64,000 nucleotides of DNA from Umbelopsis ramanniana AG. Its lineage: Eukaryota; Mucoromycota; Umbelopsidomycetes; Umbelopsidales; Umbelopsidaceae. The notes under the pieces are model-generated. The model had not been told where the DNA came from. It made no database searches and worked only from the letters and a program-made list of their open reading frames with translations. How positions within the stretch are numbered: the stretch's first letter is position 1; every line of letters starts with the position of its first letter. Below, one piece after another: positions 47,666 to 59,554 of this stretch. The stretch is from NCBI RefSeq assembly GCF_025399195.1, contig NW_026252153.1, positions 59,815 to 123,814 of the forward strand, written 5' to 3'. The translations under genes and the position numbers were made by a program.

Positions 47666-47950
47666 ATGGTCAGACAGACAATGTCGGAAACAAAACTTCG
47701 CAAGATGACTGAGACCAACGATAAGTTGAAGGAACAACTTGAAGTTCAGCGCATACCAGTCTCAGATGCTAGTAAATCGTAAGTTTTAGGGACAGGACAC
47801 TGCAGATAGAAGTTGATTGCTCATCACCGTTTCAATAGTTTGATAGAGTATTGCAAAACGAACCACGACACATTAGTGCCTTCAGTCTGGGGCAACAACA
47901 AGAACCAAGACCCGTTTGCTGAGCAAAGCGGATGCACATGTTGCGTGTAG
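47666..47950 (+). CDS. Heterotrimeric G-protein gamma subunit
   Basis: Small GGL-domain protein that pairs with G-beta at the plasma membrane. Two exons (47666-47778, 47839-47950), 74 residues. The coiled helix [20 protein letters not shown] is followed by [20 protein letters not shown], matching the fungal Ste18/GNG-1 pattern with the NPF-like NQDPFAE near the end. The C-terminus is SGCTCCV. It has Cys residues at -5, -3 and -2 but none at -4, so it is not a standard CaaX box. Lipidation as in Rab-like CC ends is possible. A second ATG 15 bases in (MSETKL) is an alternative start. Confidence 0.85.
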
Positions 47951-47971
47951 TAATTGTACTGTAAATTTTCA

Positions 47972-47977
47972 AATAAA
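47972..47977 (+). terminator. Poly(A) signal of the G-gamma gene
   Basis: AATAAA 22 bases after the stop codon. This argues against a further 3' coding exon. Confidence 0.5.
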
Positions 47978-48085
47978 AAAAGATCATCTCCGCATCTCAT
48001 CTGTGACAGGCATTAAGACAAGTCCTTTGCGATTTTTAAGCACCCTTCCCTTTCACTTTCTCCTTTGTCCTTCAACCTTTTAGAC

Positions 48086-49596
<1,511 letters not shown>

Positions 49597-50032
49597 ATTG
49601 TCCATACCAAACAGCATCTTGTTTTGGGTCGACCCCTATAGCTTAGCTCGTTCCATTCAGCAAACCATTGTAGAATAATTTATCTTTGTATACAACAAAA
49701 TCAAAAATATCATTTCCCGGTTGCTCATTTACCAATCAAACATTGCATAGGAAGGGCATTGAGACGTTTTCTGTTTGTGCACGGTTGCCGTGATGTAGAC
49801 TGTGTGCATGCGAAACGCATATTAAATTGAAAAAATCAGACGGGCAAACAATTGAGAAGAATATGGGTTTAAACGATGGAGTAAAAAAGGAATCCTCTAA
49901 GTCAAAGAAGCCTGCCTCACTCACTCTAAGATATGTCGTTACAAAAATCTTAGTTCAACCGAACGCATGTAGTCGAACGGCAGGGAAGAACGTCAGCGGG
50001 ATCTCAAAAAATTCAAAGCATAGCAAAAAAAT
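49597..50032. other. Intergenic, LYS12 / tRNA
   Basis: 3' flank of LYS12 followed by AT-rich sequence. No other gene supported. Confidence 0.45.
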
Positions 50033-50132
50033 TCCGATCTGCCAGATTCGAACTAGCGACCTAGAGATGACAATTTAGCCCTTTTTGGGGGCTCACTACA
50101 GTCTCCCGCTCTACCAACTGAGCTAAGATCGG
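50033..50132 (-). tRNA. tRNA-Tyr (GTA) with 27-nt intron
   Basis: Reads on the minus strand from 50132. Acceptor stem CCGATCT/AGATCGG pairs over 7 bp with discriminator A. D-arm GCTC-AGTTGGTA-GAGC; anticodon stem GGAGA/TCTCT; anticodon GTA at 50099-50097. T-arm has the TTCGAAT loop. The intron (50095-50069) follows the base after the anticodon, the canonical place for nuclear tRNA introns. C1-G72 and A73 fit eukaryotic tRNA-Tyr. The A and B boxes are intact. Confidence 0.93.
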
Positions 50133-52369
50133 CTTCTTGTTGATGTGGACCAAAACTTAATAAATATTATCTATTTTTGGATATTCCTTATATATCCCTA
50201 ATGTAATCACTATGTGCATGCTTCAAGCTGTATTTTGAAATTTATATCGTTATAGATACATTCACTATTCTTGAAAAAAAGTTATTTATTTATTTCAGGG
50301 CAAAAACCCGTCTTCTAAAACATCATATCATGTCACACGGGGACCTAACGCAAGCTGAGGGGAGGTAATAAATCTTCATCTCATCCAAAAAAACAAACTT
50401 TCATATTTCAATTCTAATGTAAGCAGAAAAAAAAAATTAAGCAATTGAAAGACATATCTTAGATTTATTTTTTTATGCCTCTTCGTCGCTGGTTTTTGGA
50501 ACATGCTGACTTTATCTTTGTTGCCTGCATTTATTTCAGAATCCTCCCGAGCACAATATGGCCACCTATATTACTTTTTCACGAAACTCTACGTATATCA
50601 AATCGAAAGAAGTTTTTTTGAGCTATTGAGCTCGTTCTGTTGATGTTTCCTTGAAAAACGCCTGATTGTGTGATATTTATGAAAAATTTGTGCTTTACCC
50701 TGCTTACCCACAAATTGTAATTGCTACACTAATTGACCTTTGTAAATATAATCGATGACAAACTGAATAGATACTCTTATTAGAAATCCTTCGATATTCA
50801 AATTTGAGATTAACGATGCTTATTTTTATTGATTCTGGAGGAGTAATTGATTAATTTTTTTTTTAAAAAAAAAATCCCCCATAAAAATGGTGAACGACAG
50901 TCAAGCAGTTTGTAACTGCAAAAAGTCTACATCCAAAAAAAGGGCGACCTTTTCATTCTTGATTTTCCATCTGAATTTTCACTGCTTGTAGCAAACATCA
51001 AAAATAAAAGAATTTAGCACAATACTCCCAGTTACGTTGGTGACTTCATTCAGATTGTACAACTTGGCCATAGCACTATTTTTATTATTAAGCTAGACAA
51101 AAGTGTAATCATGGTTGGATTTACTAGCAAATGTGACGTATTTCACTGCATGTAAGTCTGCTATTTTTATAGAATTCCTTCAATAGTCTAGTACTTTTAG
51201 CATAAAAAGTTCAAGGAGAGCTTTCAAAACCTTTCATGGACTGACCGAAACCTACTTTGAACTATATTTTGCGGGACAGTTTCTTTTTGTTAAAATTAGC
51301 AAAAACAAAGCTGGAAAAAAAATACATCCCATTACTTCATCATCCTGTGTATCCGCATCGCCTAACATAATCAGCTCAGCCACACTACACTGGACTCTTA
51401 GCGTCGATGGTTTATGCTAAACATGTCGGTGGTCAATAATTTACCAGAGTCATCATCAAAACATTCGTTGCTTGCCTATATCAAATGACCGCCAAGAGAT
51501 CTGATCAGCAGCAGTGAAACGCACTACCAAGTATCTATTTTTCATCGCATTTGTCTCACTCTATTTTTACAATTGTCGTTCATCGGACTACTGAAGACCT
51601 CTTCCCTGCTTCATGACAGGGGAATCGGAGTGTTGGGAAATTTATGGTCTTGGAGAGAGGCATGTAATAATTTTGCGGACCTGTAACGATAACAAGTAAG
51701 TGGCTGATCATGGGTAAGCGAGCTTGAAAATGTAATTTCAGAACAACAATGTAGGCAGAATTCTGATCAAAAACGATCTAATCTATCACGATGCAACTAT
51801 AGCCAACAGATAAGTCTATGGCTCGAGCTAGCAATGGGGCGTTTAGATCTTAAGTATCATTGTTCGTCTTCCGATAACCCTGGTTTCATGGGGCATCAAT
51901 CCTCCGAAGCTGAGAAAATCCGAGTTGACGTACCGATTCAGCGTGCTAAACGGCTGCCAAGAGAGTTAGATCCCTTCATGCGCAAATCGTCCTCTTACCT
52001 CAGTTCTTGCAGCCTGAGCCTCAAATGACAAGCGGTTCCAGTAATAAGCATTTCACGATATTGTTACACCAAGAGCACGGACAGGTCAAGTCAACAATGG
52101 AGCTGGCAAATACATTTTTTCTTTTTCTTCCAGGAATGAAAAAGAATCGAGGAAGGTTTATCTGCTTTCAGATGATGGTTGCGGATATGCGTGCCCCATC
52201 CGGTGGAGCAGGCGAACGTGATTGTTTCGAACGCCGACTCCACCTAGAAGAAAGAATTGACCTCTTTAACAGGTGTTTGTTTCATTCATTCGAGTATCCG
52301 ATCGAGGCTATAAGAACGTGGGCACTTTTTATTTTTATTGTTTTCTTCACCACTAAACTATACTATACC
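50133..52369. other. AT-rich gene-poor stretch, about 2.2 kb
   Basis: Visibly richer in A and T than its flanks, with many A/T runs and no credible gene. A frame from 52007 is open in phase with the secreted protein that follows, but lacks a signal peptide and is read here as upstream leader. Confidence 0.5.
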
Positions 52370-52969
52370 ATGAGAGCCTCAATTCTTGTCACATTAAGTA
52401 CACTTGCGGCTTATGCCTTGGCCGCCAATGTTGCCGATAGACCACATCTAGATGGAAAGACATTGAACGTTACAGCAGACTCTTTCTGTATCTTCATGCC
52501 TAAGACGCCTGGAGAAACAATTGCTGCTTCTGAAGCCACCGCCATTGCCTTCTGCAACAACACAGCTTCCGCTCCTGGTGCTAAGGCACTGCCTGAAGGA
52601 TTCGTCAAATCTACTCACTTTCTCAGTGGTACTGGCGAAGGAAAATATGTTCAATACACAGGAGCAATTGATGTCTCCAAGTACTCTTTGGATCCCAAAG
52701 ATGGCGGAGGTCAATATGATGACCACGTAAGTACTTTTTTTGTTTTCAAAACTCTTGCCTTCAAAATTTTACTGACCAATTTATCATTATCATTATAGGG
52801 TAACGGAAAGCCTATTAACAGCAGCTGTATTGGTTATCCATACTTTGTAGAGCTCATTGAGCCAAATGACAGTCGCTACTGTGTTCGATGCTGCGAAGTC
52901 TACGCTGATTGTAACGCTGGACGATCAGAATATGGATGCACTAGAATCGCCCCTGGTGACTTTTCATAG
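52370..52969 (+). CDS. Small secreted cysteine-containing protein
   Basis: Two exons (52370-52726, 52799-52969), 175 residues. Signal peptide MRASILVTLSTLAAYALA. The mature part has FCIFMPKTPGETIAASEATA, then CNN, then FVKSTHFLSGTGEGKYVQYT, a GGGQYDDHGNGKPINSSC turn spanning the intron, and a C-terminal Cys cluster (RYCVRCCEVYADCNAG, then YGCTRI). This layout is common among uncharacterised secreted proteins of Mucoromycota and some basidiomycetes. Paired Cys suggest disulfides. Function unknown; an effector-like or wall-associated role is only a guess. The ATG at 52370 is chosen for its signal peptide although the frame is open upstream. Confidence 0.82.
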
Positions 52970-53392
52970 ATTAAAACCTGTTGTAGTGCCTTGTGTGTAT
53001 CGAATAGTATCTATCTATCTGTCATTTAGTAAATTACCGTTGTTAAATTATCGCTATATATGTCGGTCTGCCGTAATATTACAAGCAAAGAGAACAGTAC
53101 GTGAATAACACTTGGTCGTGAAGAGAGAGTCTAGAATTTTTGATGGGAAAAACAACAAAAATGTAACGCCGCGAGCAATTAAAAAAACGCGACTCAAAAA
53201 AATTCATCACATCAGTGCAAATGAACGCGTACAAACTTTGTGTTTCTCATTTCTTTTCTCAATCGTCTCTAGTTGACAATCTCTCTTCAATACCTAAATC
53301 TTCTTCACTGCACTGTTATTCTCCTCTTTGAGTCAGCTCAAACTGCCAGCCATACTTGAAACTAAAGTTTTCCTCTTTCATCTTGCGGTTCA
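52970..53392. other. Intergenic
   Basis: 3' flank of the secreted protein gene and C/T-rich promoter of the RING gene. Confidence 0.4.
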
Positions 53393-55102
53393 ATGGGCAT
53401 TCCAAAGGACTTGTTCCTGGAACCTCCAATTCTAGATTTAATCTGCAGCATTTGCACAGGTATCCGCAGTTTCATGGATATCCAAGTATTTCAGTTGCCT
53501 TATACTAATTACAAAACTCCATAGACGTCATTGATGGGCCAATTCAAGTGCAATGTGCAGAAGGTAAAGTTTTTCACATAACGCGCATGGAGCGAGAAAC
53601 CATTGGAGTCGACGAACTTAACATTTCTGTAACATTTTAGACCATATTTATTGCCACGACTGTATACATGACTACCTGAAAAAGGGCAAAACGTTTTGTC
53701 CACTATGCAAAGTCGAGCTTGACGTGAACTTATTTCAGGTAAGATTTTGCCGGTACATAATGCTGCTATGCAAATGGATGGTTCTAAATAACAAGTTTTT
53801 ACCAGGCTTCCAAATTCGTGGCGCGGCAAATTGGTCGCTTGAAAGTTCGCTGTGCGAATGCTTCCAAGGGATGCAATTATCAAGGTCCTGTGTCTGAAAA
53901 CCATTCCACTACCGTAAGTGAATCTCCCTCAACAAAAAAATGCAAACTATGTTTCAGACTTTGTATTAATGTGAACAATCTTATAGTGCCAATTTCAATC
54001 AGAGGCATGTCCACACCAAAAGCATGGTTGCACAGAGGTTCTCCAACGAATAAATTTAACGCAACACGTTCGAACGTGCGGATTCGAATTACTTCCATGT
54101 CCCAATAACTCAAAGAGGTGCAAGCCGTTCCTACGGAAAAACAAGAAGCATCACGATGATACCTGTAAATATTTCCGGTGCGACTATGGAGAAGAAGGCT
54201 GTAATTTTGTCGGCACCAAATCTCAATGCCAGGCGCACTGCGACGGGTACTGCGGGAAATTACATTCGCAAATTGATGAGTTGGAAACGCGGGTTGCTGA
54301 ATTGACAAAGCTGTTAGAATCATACACAGTATCCAAGGTATCCGACAGGCTAGCCAGTGAAGGTCAGCACATTCAAAACAGCCCTCGAACTCAAGGCTGG
54401 AAGCGACCACGGCTGATGGACTCTAGCGTGATGGACAGGGAAGACTTGTTAGAGCGATTATTACAAAGCGATGATTATGGATTCAATGTAGCGGACGATG
54501 ATCAAGATGATACACGAACTCCAGGATATCCTTTCAGCGAGGATGAATTGATGGGTCTTAATGGACTCTATTCTGATCAAATCATGGCTGAAGACACTAG
54601 CCACTCCCTTATGAATGAAGTAGCGTCAACGCCTCAGCGAGACGGCGCATCCCCTATGTCATCCCATTTCCCCAGTTCGCCACCCACCAAACCCAAACGA
54701 AAGGTGTCACGGTATAATAAAAGTGCCAGGACAGCCCTTACCCAAAAAACGTCTCAGGTAGAACCGTCCGAAGACAAGGCATCAAGTAACGAAACATCGG
54801 TTGCGGCTGAAACACCTGGTTCAGAGAGACGAGGGTCAACGCCGTCGCCGCCGTCGAACTTTCTGTCGCCGCCTAGTTCAGGATCCTCTCGGCAAAAACG
54901 ACCCATGTTCGTTCTCGCATCATCTTATTTAAACAAGCATAGCTCAGGGGGCAACAGGAGTACAGCGAGCAGTCCTGAAATGACTCACCAACCCAAAGCT
55001 ACACCATCGGCTTGGGGACATACACCACCAGAAGACCCCAAAGTCCCCAGCAGTTTCGCAGCCGTCATGAGCGACGTTGAAAGGATAGCAACGGATACGT
55101 AG
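53393..55102 (+). CDS. RING / TRAF-type zinc-finger E3 ubiquitin ligase
   Basis: Five exons (53393-53459, 53525-53563, 53641-53738, 53806-53913, 53987-55102), 475 residues. RING finger (about residues 18-60): CSIC, VQC, EDHIYCHDC, FCPLC, a C3HC4 set. TRAF-type fingers follow: VRCANASKGCNYQGPVSENH, then CQFQSEACPHQKHGCTEVL, TQHVRTCGFELLPCPN and CKYFRCDYGEEGCNFVG. A short coiled coil (IDELETRVAELTKLLESYTV) suits trimerisation. There is no MATH domain. Instead the C-terminal 200 residues are acidic then Ser/Pro-rich and disordered. Likely a cytosolic ubiquitin ligase; substrates unknown. Confidence 0.87.
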
Positions 55103-55250
55103 CATTGACTCCCCAACCAAAGCATATTAGATGAAACACGCATTGGTTTCAAAAAATCTTCTTTTGTAAATAGTAGCAGCAGGCCCAATTTTTTTTTGTC
55201 CAATTCAACGGACCCCAAACAAACAACGTAACCCAAAATTTCTGTTGTCC

Positions 55251-55886
55251 ATGTCCAACGGTGGTGTTTCAGGAACCGGTGTGGAACTCATTGTATACTT
55301 GGAACCCAATGCGGATTCTTCATTGACGAAAGGTGTCAATTCTTTTTTACAACGTCATTACACTACTGCCAGTCGCTATGAATGTCATTGCAGCATGACG
55401 GGGTTTTTTTACAGCGATCATGCTGCGCAAGTTGCGGATGTGCTCGGTGACTGCATACCAGGAGACATGGGAGCTGTCCACGTCAAACATGGTTTGATCG
55501 CCAAGGAAACTCCGCATTTGCTTTTGCCAGTGCAAGCGCCAAGACCTTACTACGCAGCCATTGACTTATTTGCTCACAAGATGGCCTCGCAGCACAACGT
55601 CCAGGTCCGACCCAAGCGTATTGATCATATTAGTCTTGCCTACCATGATGAACTCCATGGCCAACAAGAATGGGCCGACGCTGTTCGAGATGGCTTGTTA
55701 AATACATGGCAACACGAGGCCATGACAACCATCCAAGTTTCAGACCAAACAGGTTGGGACATGGTGCTGTTAGTGCGGACCTCCAAAGGCATTCGGCAAG
55801 GGGAAATGCATCGGTTTCGAACAATAAGACGATGGAACAATGTTGATCATACACAATCAAAACTTTCCAAAGTGCCAATATGCTAA
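55251..55886 (+). CDS. 2H phosphoesterase-like protein
   Basis: Single exon, 211 residues from the ATG at 55251 (the frame opens two codons earlier with TTG). Two HxS motifs stand at the expected spacing: CHCSMTGFF near residue 46 and DHISLAYH near 127. These mark the 2H superfamily, whose members hydrolyse 2',3'-cyclic phosphates or 2'-5' linkages in RNA or nucleotides. Overall form (VELIVYLEPNADSSLTKGVN at the start, WDMVLLVRTS near the end) fits fungal members of unknown substrate. No targeting signal. Confidence 0.8.
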   Translation: MSNGGVSGTGVELIVYLEPNADSSLTKGVNSFLQRHYTTASRYECHCSMTGFFYSDHAAQVADVLGDCIPGDMGAVHVKHGLIAKETPHLLLPVQAPRPYYAAIDLFAHKMASQHNVQVRPKRIDHISLAYHDELHGQQEWADAVRDGLLNTWQHEAMTTIQVSDQTGWDMVLLVRTSKGIRQGEMHRFRTIRRWNNVDHTQSKLSKVPIC

Positions 55887-56125
55887 ATTGAGAAAGCTTC
55901 TTTCTTTGTATAGACGCAAAAAGAAAAATAGGATGCGGTATTTACTGTAGGCGTGCTTTATGTATGTTAATAAACCGTTAAAGAAGAACAAAAGATGATG
56001 GGGGGGTCTACACGAAGAGGACATAGAGGTATATACAAATGAGCGTAAGGCAGAAATGACTATAGTTACAGAGTAGTGATGATGGCACTGACAGAATGAT
56101 TTGGTATGGGAGGGGGGTGGGAGTC

Positions 56126-56944
56126 TCAGTCGTATCGTTGCGTACAACCATTCTTCACCTTCAAATGACGACTTAATGCATCAGCTCTGGCAAAGCGTTT
56201 CCGACAGTTCGTGCAGACATGAGGCTTGATACCAAGGTGAAGCTTAGCATGTCGATTACGATCGTGCGGACGTGCAAATGCTTTTCCGCAAGAAGGGTCC
56301 GGGCATAGAAAAGGTCTCTCAGATGTGTGCGTTCGCATATGTGAAACAAGGTTGTAGTGGCGAGTAAACGTCTTGTTACATCCTTCGTAATGGCATGTCA
56401 ATGATTTGCGCTTGGAAGAGGCAGGTTTTGATGGTGGCATGGCTTCTTGCGTTAGTGGAACCGTGGTGCCTGCAGTCTGCTGCAGAGGCGCGGAGTACGC
56501 CTGATAGGACTGATTATAAAATATTTCAGACTGAGTGGTGGCGGGTTCTAAATTGCCAGTGTATTGATAAGCCAAAGGATATTGTGGTGGTAGAGACGGA
56601 GCGTTATGGTACAGGCACGACGATTGGTGTTGAAACTCCTTGTCCATACTGCCAGGTAGAGGATAAAACATGGAAGGCGGTGGGGCATACGACGACGCAG
56701 CAGCAACATGACTCATGTCATTGGTCTCCAAGGCAGAAGGAATAGGAGAGAATAATGGAGATGGGTATTCAGGTTGAGTTGAGGTAGTGGAACCTTGATT
56801 AAAGCTGTACATGTCGTCTAACTCGTCAGAAAAAAGAGATGGTGATGATACAGAAGCAGGAGGAGTGTAAACAGGAGAAGGAATAACGGATGATGGCCAG
56901 ACAGGAATACTGTATTGATGAGAGAGATACTCTGTATAGTTCAT
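56126..56944 (-). CDS. C2H2 zinc-finger transcription factor
   Basis: Single exon, 272 residues. The first 170 are Pro/Ser/Tyr-rich and disordered (VWPSSVIPSPVYTPPASVSS), a likely activation region. Three fingers follow: CHYEGCNKTFTRHYNLVSHM, then CPDPSCGKAFARPHDRNRH, then CTNCRKRFARADALSRH. The third is followed by LKVKNGCTQRYD. The first two are linked by TGEKP-like HTSERPF. The RADALxRH third finger is typical of fungal factors such as those of the Crz1/Rgm-like group, but the target is unknown. Nuclear. Confidence 0.88.
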   Translation of the reverse strand: MNYTEYLSHQYSIPVWPSSVIPSPVYTPPASVSSPSLFSDELDDMYSFNQGSTTSTQPEYPSPLFSPIPSALETNDMSHVAAASSYAPPPSMFYPLPGSMDKEFQHQSSCLYHNAPSLPPQYPLAYQYTGNLEPATTQSEIFYNQSYQAYSAPLQQTAGTTVPLTQEAMPPSKPASSKRKSLTCHYEGCNKTFTRHYNLVSHMRTHTSERPFLCPDPSCGKAFARPHDRNRHAKLHLGIKPHVCTNCRKRFARADALSRHLKVKNGCTQRYD

Positions 56945-57549
56945 AGTTTGTTTCTTTTATAAAATGGGTTTTCCCAGAGGAAAGTTCAAGATAAAATGAA
57001 ATGAAAGGGAAAAGAGGTGCAGAGATGTCAGGTTATTTATTAATTATGGACACTTTGGCAACCTCTGCTTGCTAACAATCAATGGGTTGACAAAAATAGC
57101 TCTTTTTGTCGTGAGACGCACAGCCACACCAGCAATAAACTTTGCTGCCAAATAAGCCTTTCGGGATTGGCACTCCGCTGCGTCACACTCCATCAACTTC
57201 GGTTGGAAATGGACCGACCGCGTAATGAATCATCACTAAGCTAAGCGCTGAGGCTTCCAACGTTAGGAGTGGCTGAAAAGAGTTTCAGTGCTTCCATATT
57301 AGACGACCCGTCGACATGCTCTCCATTTGTCTTAGGTGCACATTTCATCATTGGTCCAGTCTCAGCTTGTTATTTTACACCACTGTTGCTGGGACTTTTG
57401 ACAAATTGTGGGCAGGCTTTGTCATCTTTTACTCCCCGCTTTCTTGTGACGTGCAACTTCTTGCCTTGAGTTTTTTTTTCTGGCCGTAGGAAATTGCCCG
57501 CATTGCATAGCACAACAGAAAGTTTACCCGCCTTATTATCATAGTAACT
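56945..57549. promoter_or_regulatory. Divergent promoter, C2H2 factor / p32
   Basis: About 600 bp between divergent start codons. Less AT-rich than most spacers here, with several CCAAT-like stretches; no specific site claimed. Confidence 0.4.
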
Positions 57550-58627
57550 ATGGCTGCTTCACTCGTACGGTCCTCTTTGCGCGCTCTATCAAAGCGTGCT
57601 GTACCTTCATTGCCTTTGACAGCTGCACGCATTGCTCCTCGTGCTTCCATTCTCGCTAATGTTCCAGTCCGCCCTTTCTCCATTGGCACACGCGCATGCT
57701 TCGGCTCTGGAACCAGTAAGTTCTATTTCCCCACCCCCATAAAAAAATCCCATTATTTCCTAATCTATTTACCGGTTATCAGTTGATAACGAACTCGTAC
57801 ACAAGCTGGATGAGGAGATTCTTTATGAAAAATCCAATGATGAACCTGAACAACCTGGTTTTATTCAAGAGTTTTTGGAAGCCAATTCTTTCAAGGTAAA
57901 TGTTATGCCTTACGCCATGGCTTTCTTTTACCTTGGTTCTAACCAATTCTTTCATGCAGTTGGAAGATAAACCCGGTATGGACGAAGTCACTCTGACACG
58001 CACGTTCGGAAACGAAAAGTATGTTTCACCTTGATTGCTTTGGGAAGACTCTACTAAATTGGACCCTCAACCGAACATTGACTAATTCCTTTTTTCAGGA
58101 TCCGAGTATTGTTTGCTATTTCGGACATTAACAATGCTGCTGAGGATGACTTTGCTGATGTACCAGCTGACGACGTTGAGGGAGATGAGGAGGATGTTGC
58201 CCCAGTTTCCTTCCCCGTTCGTGCCTCTGTCACCGTTGAAAAGGTAAAAGATTCGAAACGGTGGATAAAGCCCTTCATTCGGCACGCATTGAAACTTTCT
58301 TTTTTGGCTTAGGATGGAAAGGGTGCTGTCACCATTGACACAGTCGCACAGGATGGCGCAATTGTAATCGAATCCGTTCTTTACTACAAAGATGGAAAGC
58401 TGGCCACCGAGCAATCTGCTGAAGCTGATTGGCAAAGACGCGGATTGTACATTGGACCTCAGTTCTCCGAGTTGGATGAAGGTGTACAAACGTTGTTCGA
58501 ACGTTATCTTGAAGAACGTGGCGTCAACACTGCCCTTGCCAACTTTTTGCCTGACTATGTCGAATACAAGGAGCAGAAAGAGTACTTGCAATGGTTGCAA
58601 AATGTCAAGAACTTTGTTTCCGCATAA
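57550..58627 (+). CDS. MAM33: Mitochondrial acidic matrix protein (p32/Mam33)
   Basis: Doughnut-shaped trimer of the mitochondrial matrix that supports mitoribosome and respiratory function. Five exons (57550-57715, 57783-57895, 57960-58018, 58099-58243, 58313-58627), 265 residues. Arg/Ala/Ser-rich presequence MAASLVRSSLRALSKRAV, then LVHKLDEEILYEK, then KPGMDEVTLTRTFGNEKIRV, an acidic loop (DVPADDVEGDEEDV) and a C-terminal half with LYIGPQFSELDEGVQTLFER, then YLEERGVNTALANFLPDY and KEYLQWLQNVKNFV, all classic for the family. Tail to tail with the FHA gene, 109 bp apart. Confidence 0.94.
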
Positions 58628-58659
58628 GCAATACCTCTTGATAAAAACCGGAAATAGCA

Positions 58660-58665
58660 AATAAA
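58660..58665 (+). terminator. Poly(A) signal of MAM33
   Basis: AATAAA about 30 bases past the stop codon. Confidence 0.45.
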
Positions 58666-58736
58666 CACTTTTTAGGATAGAATGCTGCCTATTCCGAGAA
58701 TTCACAAAATTGACTGGTGGGGGAACTAATTTTCAG

Positions 58737-59464
58737 TCAAATTGTTGCATCAGAAACCTCTCCCAAATAGCTTGATTCTTCGGAGAACGATAAGCCGTCC
58801 GGGTGTCCTGATTCTATGGTGTAATCAATGTCCTCCTGGTCACTACTGTGGCTTTCAGCTTCATCATGGGGGGATTCTGTATCTGAAATAACCGGAGGTT
58901 CCACTTTGTTCGATAGTGGCTGTGTGTCTTCCTGGGAACCTTCTAAGAAGTGATGTGGAAAATTGATCTGGAATGGGAACTTCCCCTGTAATTACAATGT
59001 GATTCGATTTAGCATGATTTGTAAACACTATATGTTCCAAGAGGCTAAAGCTGTGCTATTACTGGAAGTAGGCTGATGATATCCTTATGGGATACTTCAA
59101 CCTTGTGTTTCAATGGTAGCAACTTGGTGCCCAGTAAGCTTGGGTTTTCTGAAAGCTGGTGTGTAAAAATGCAATATCAATCACGAGGTCGGTATTCAAG
59201 ACTCTTATCAGCGGTGTCCAACTCTACTCACTCTCTCCGCGAAACAGCGCCCGTCCCTTAGAGCTTCGAGTTGTACTGCAGTGATGGTCAACGCGAATTA
59301 CATAATCTCGGTTTAGTATAGTAGATCTTACCCTGCTTTCGACTAACAGTGCGATCTTGTATACCAAAGGGATCTCCGCGACCAAGGATTAACGTGGATT
59401 CAGCGTCAAATTCAAAACTCTTGTTCGTTGTTAGATCCACCACTTCGAATTTGTACATGGTCAT
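58737..59464 (-). CDS. Stand-alone FHA protein of PNKP/APLF type
   Basis: Four exons (from 59464 to 59332, then three more ending at 58737), 172 residues by my splicing. The FHA domain fills the first 100: TLILGRGDPFGIQDRTVSRK has the Arg of GRG and the SRK phosphopeptide-binding set, then QVQLEALRDGRCFAER, ENPSLLGTKLLPLKHKVEVS and FPFQINF. The DRTVSRKQVQLE...NPS..GT series matches the variant FHA of PNKP, aprataxin and APLF, which bind CK2-phosphorylated XRCC1/XRCC4. After it comes an 80-residue acidic Ser-rich tail (SDTESPHDEAESHSSDQEDI). No kinase, phosphatase or hydrolase domain. A role in DNA-break repair is inferred from the FHA type. Confidence 0.75.
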
Positions 59465-59554
59465 TCCAAGGGATTAATAAAGGGTTTAAGGTTTATTTAC
59501 CAAATTATTAATTGTCTGCTTTCAAATCAATTGTTTGCAAGCCTCGGTGCCACA

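Noticed and set aside
52007-52369. In-frame N-terminal extension of the secreted protein
   Set aside because: It would bury the signal peptide; the Met at 52370 gives a textbook secretory start.
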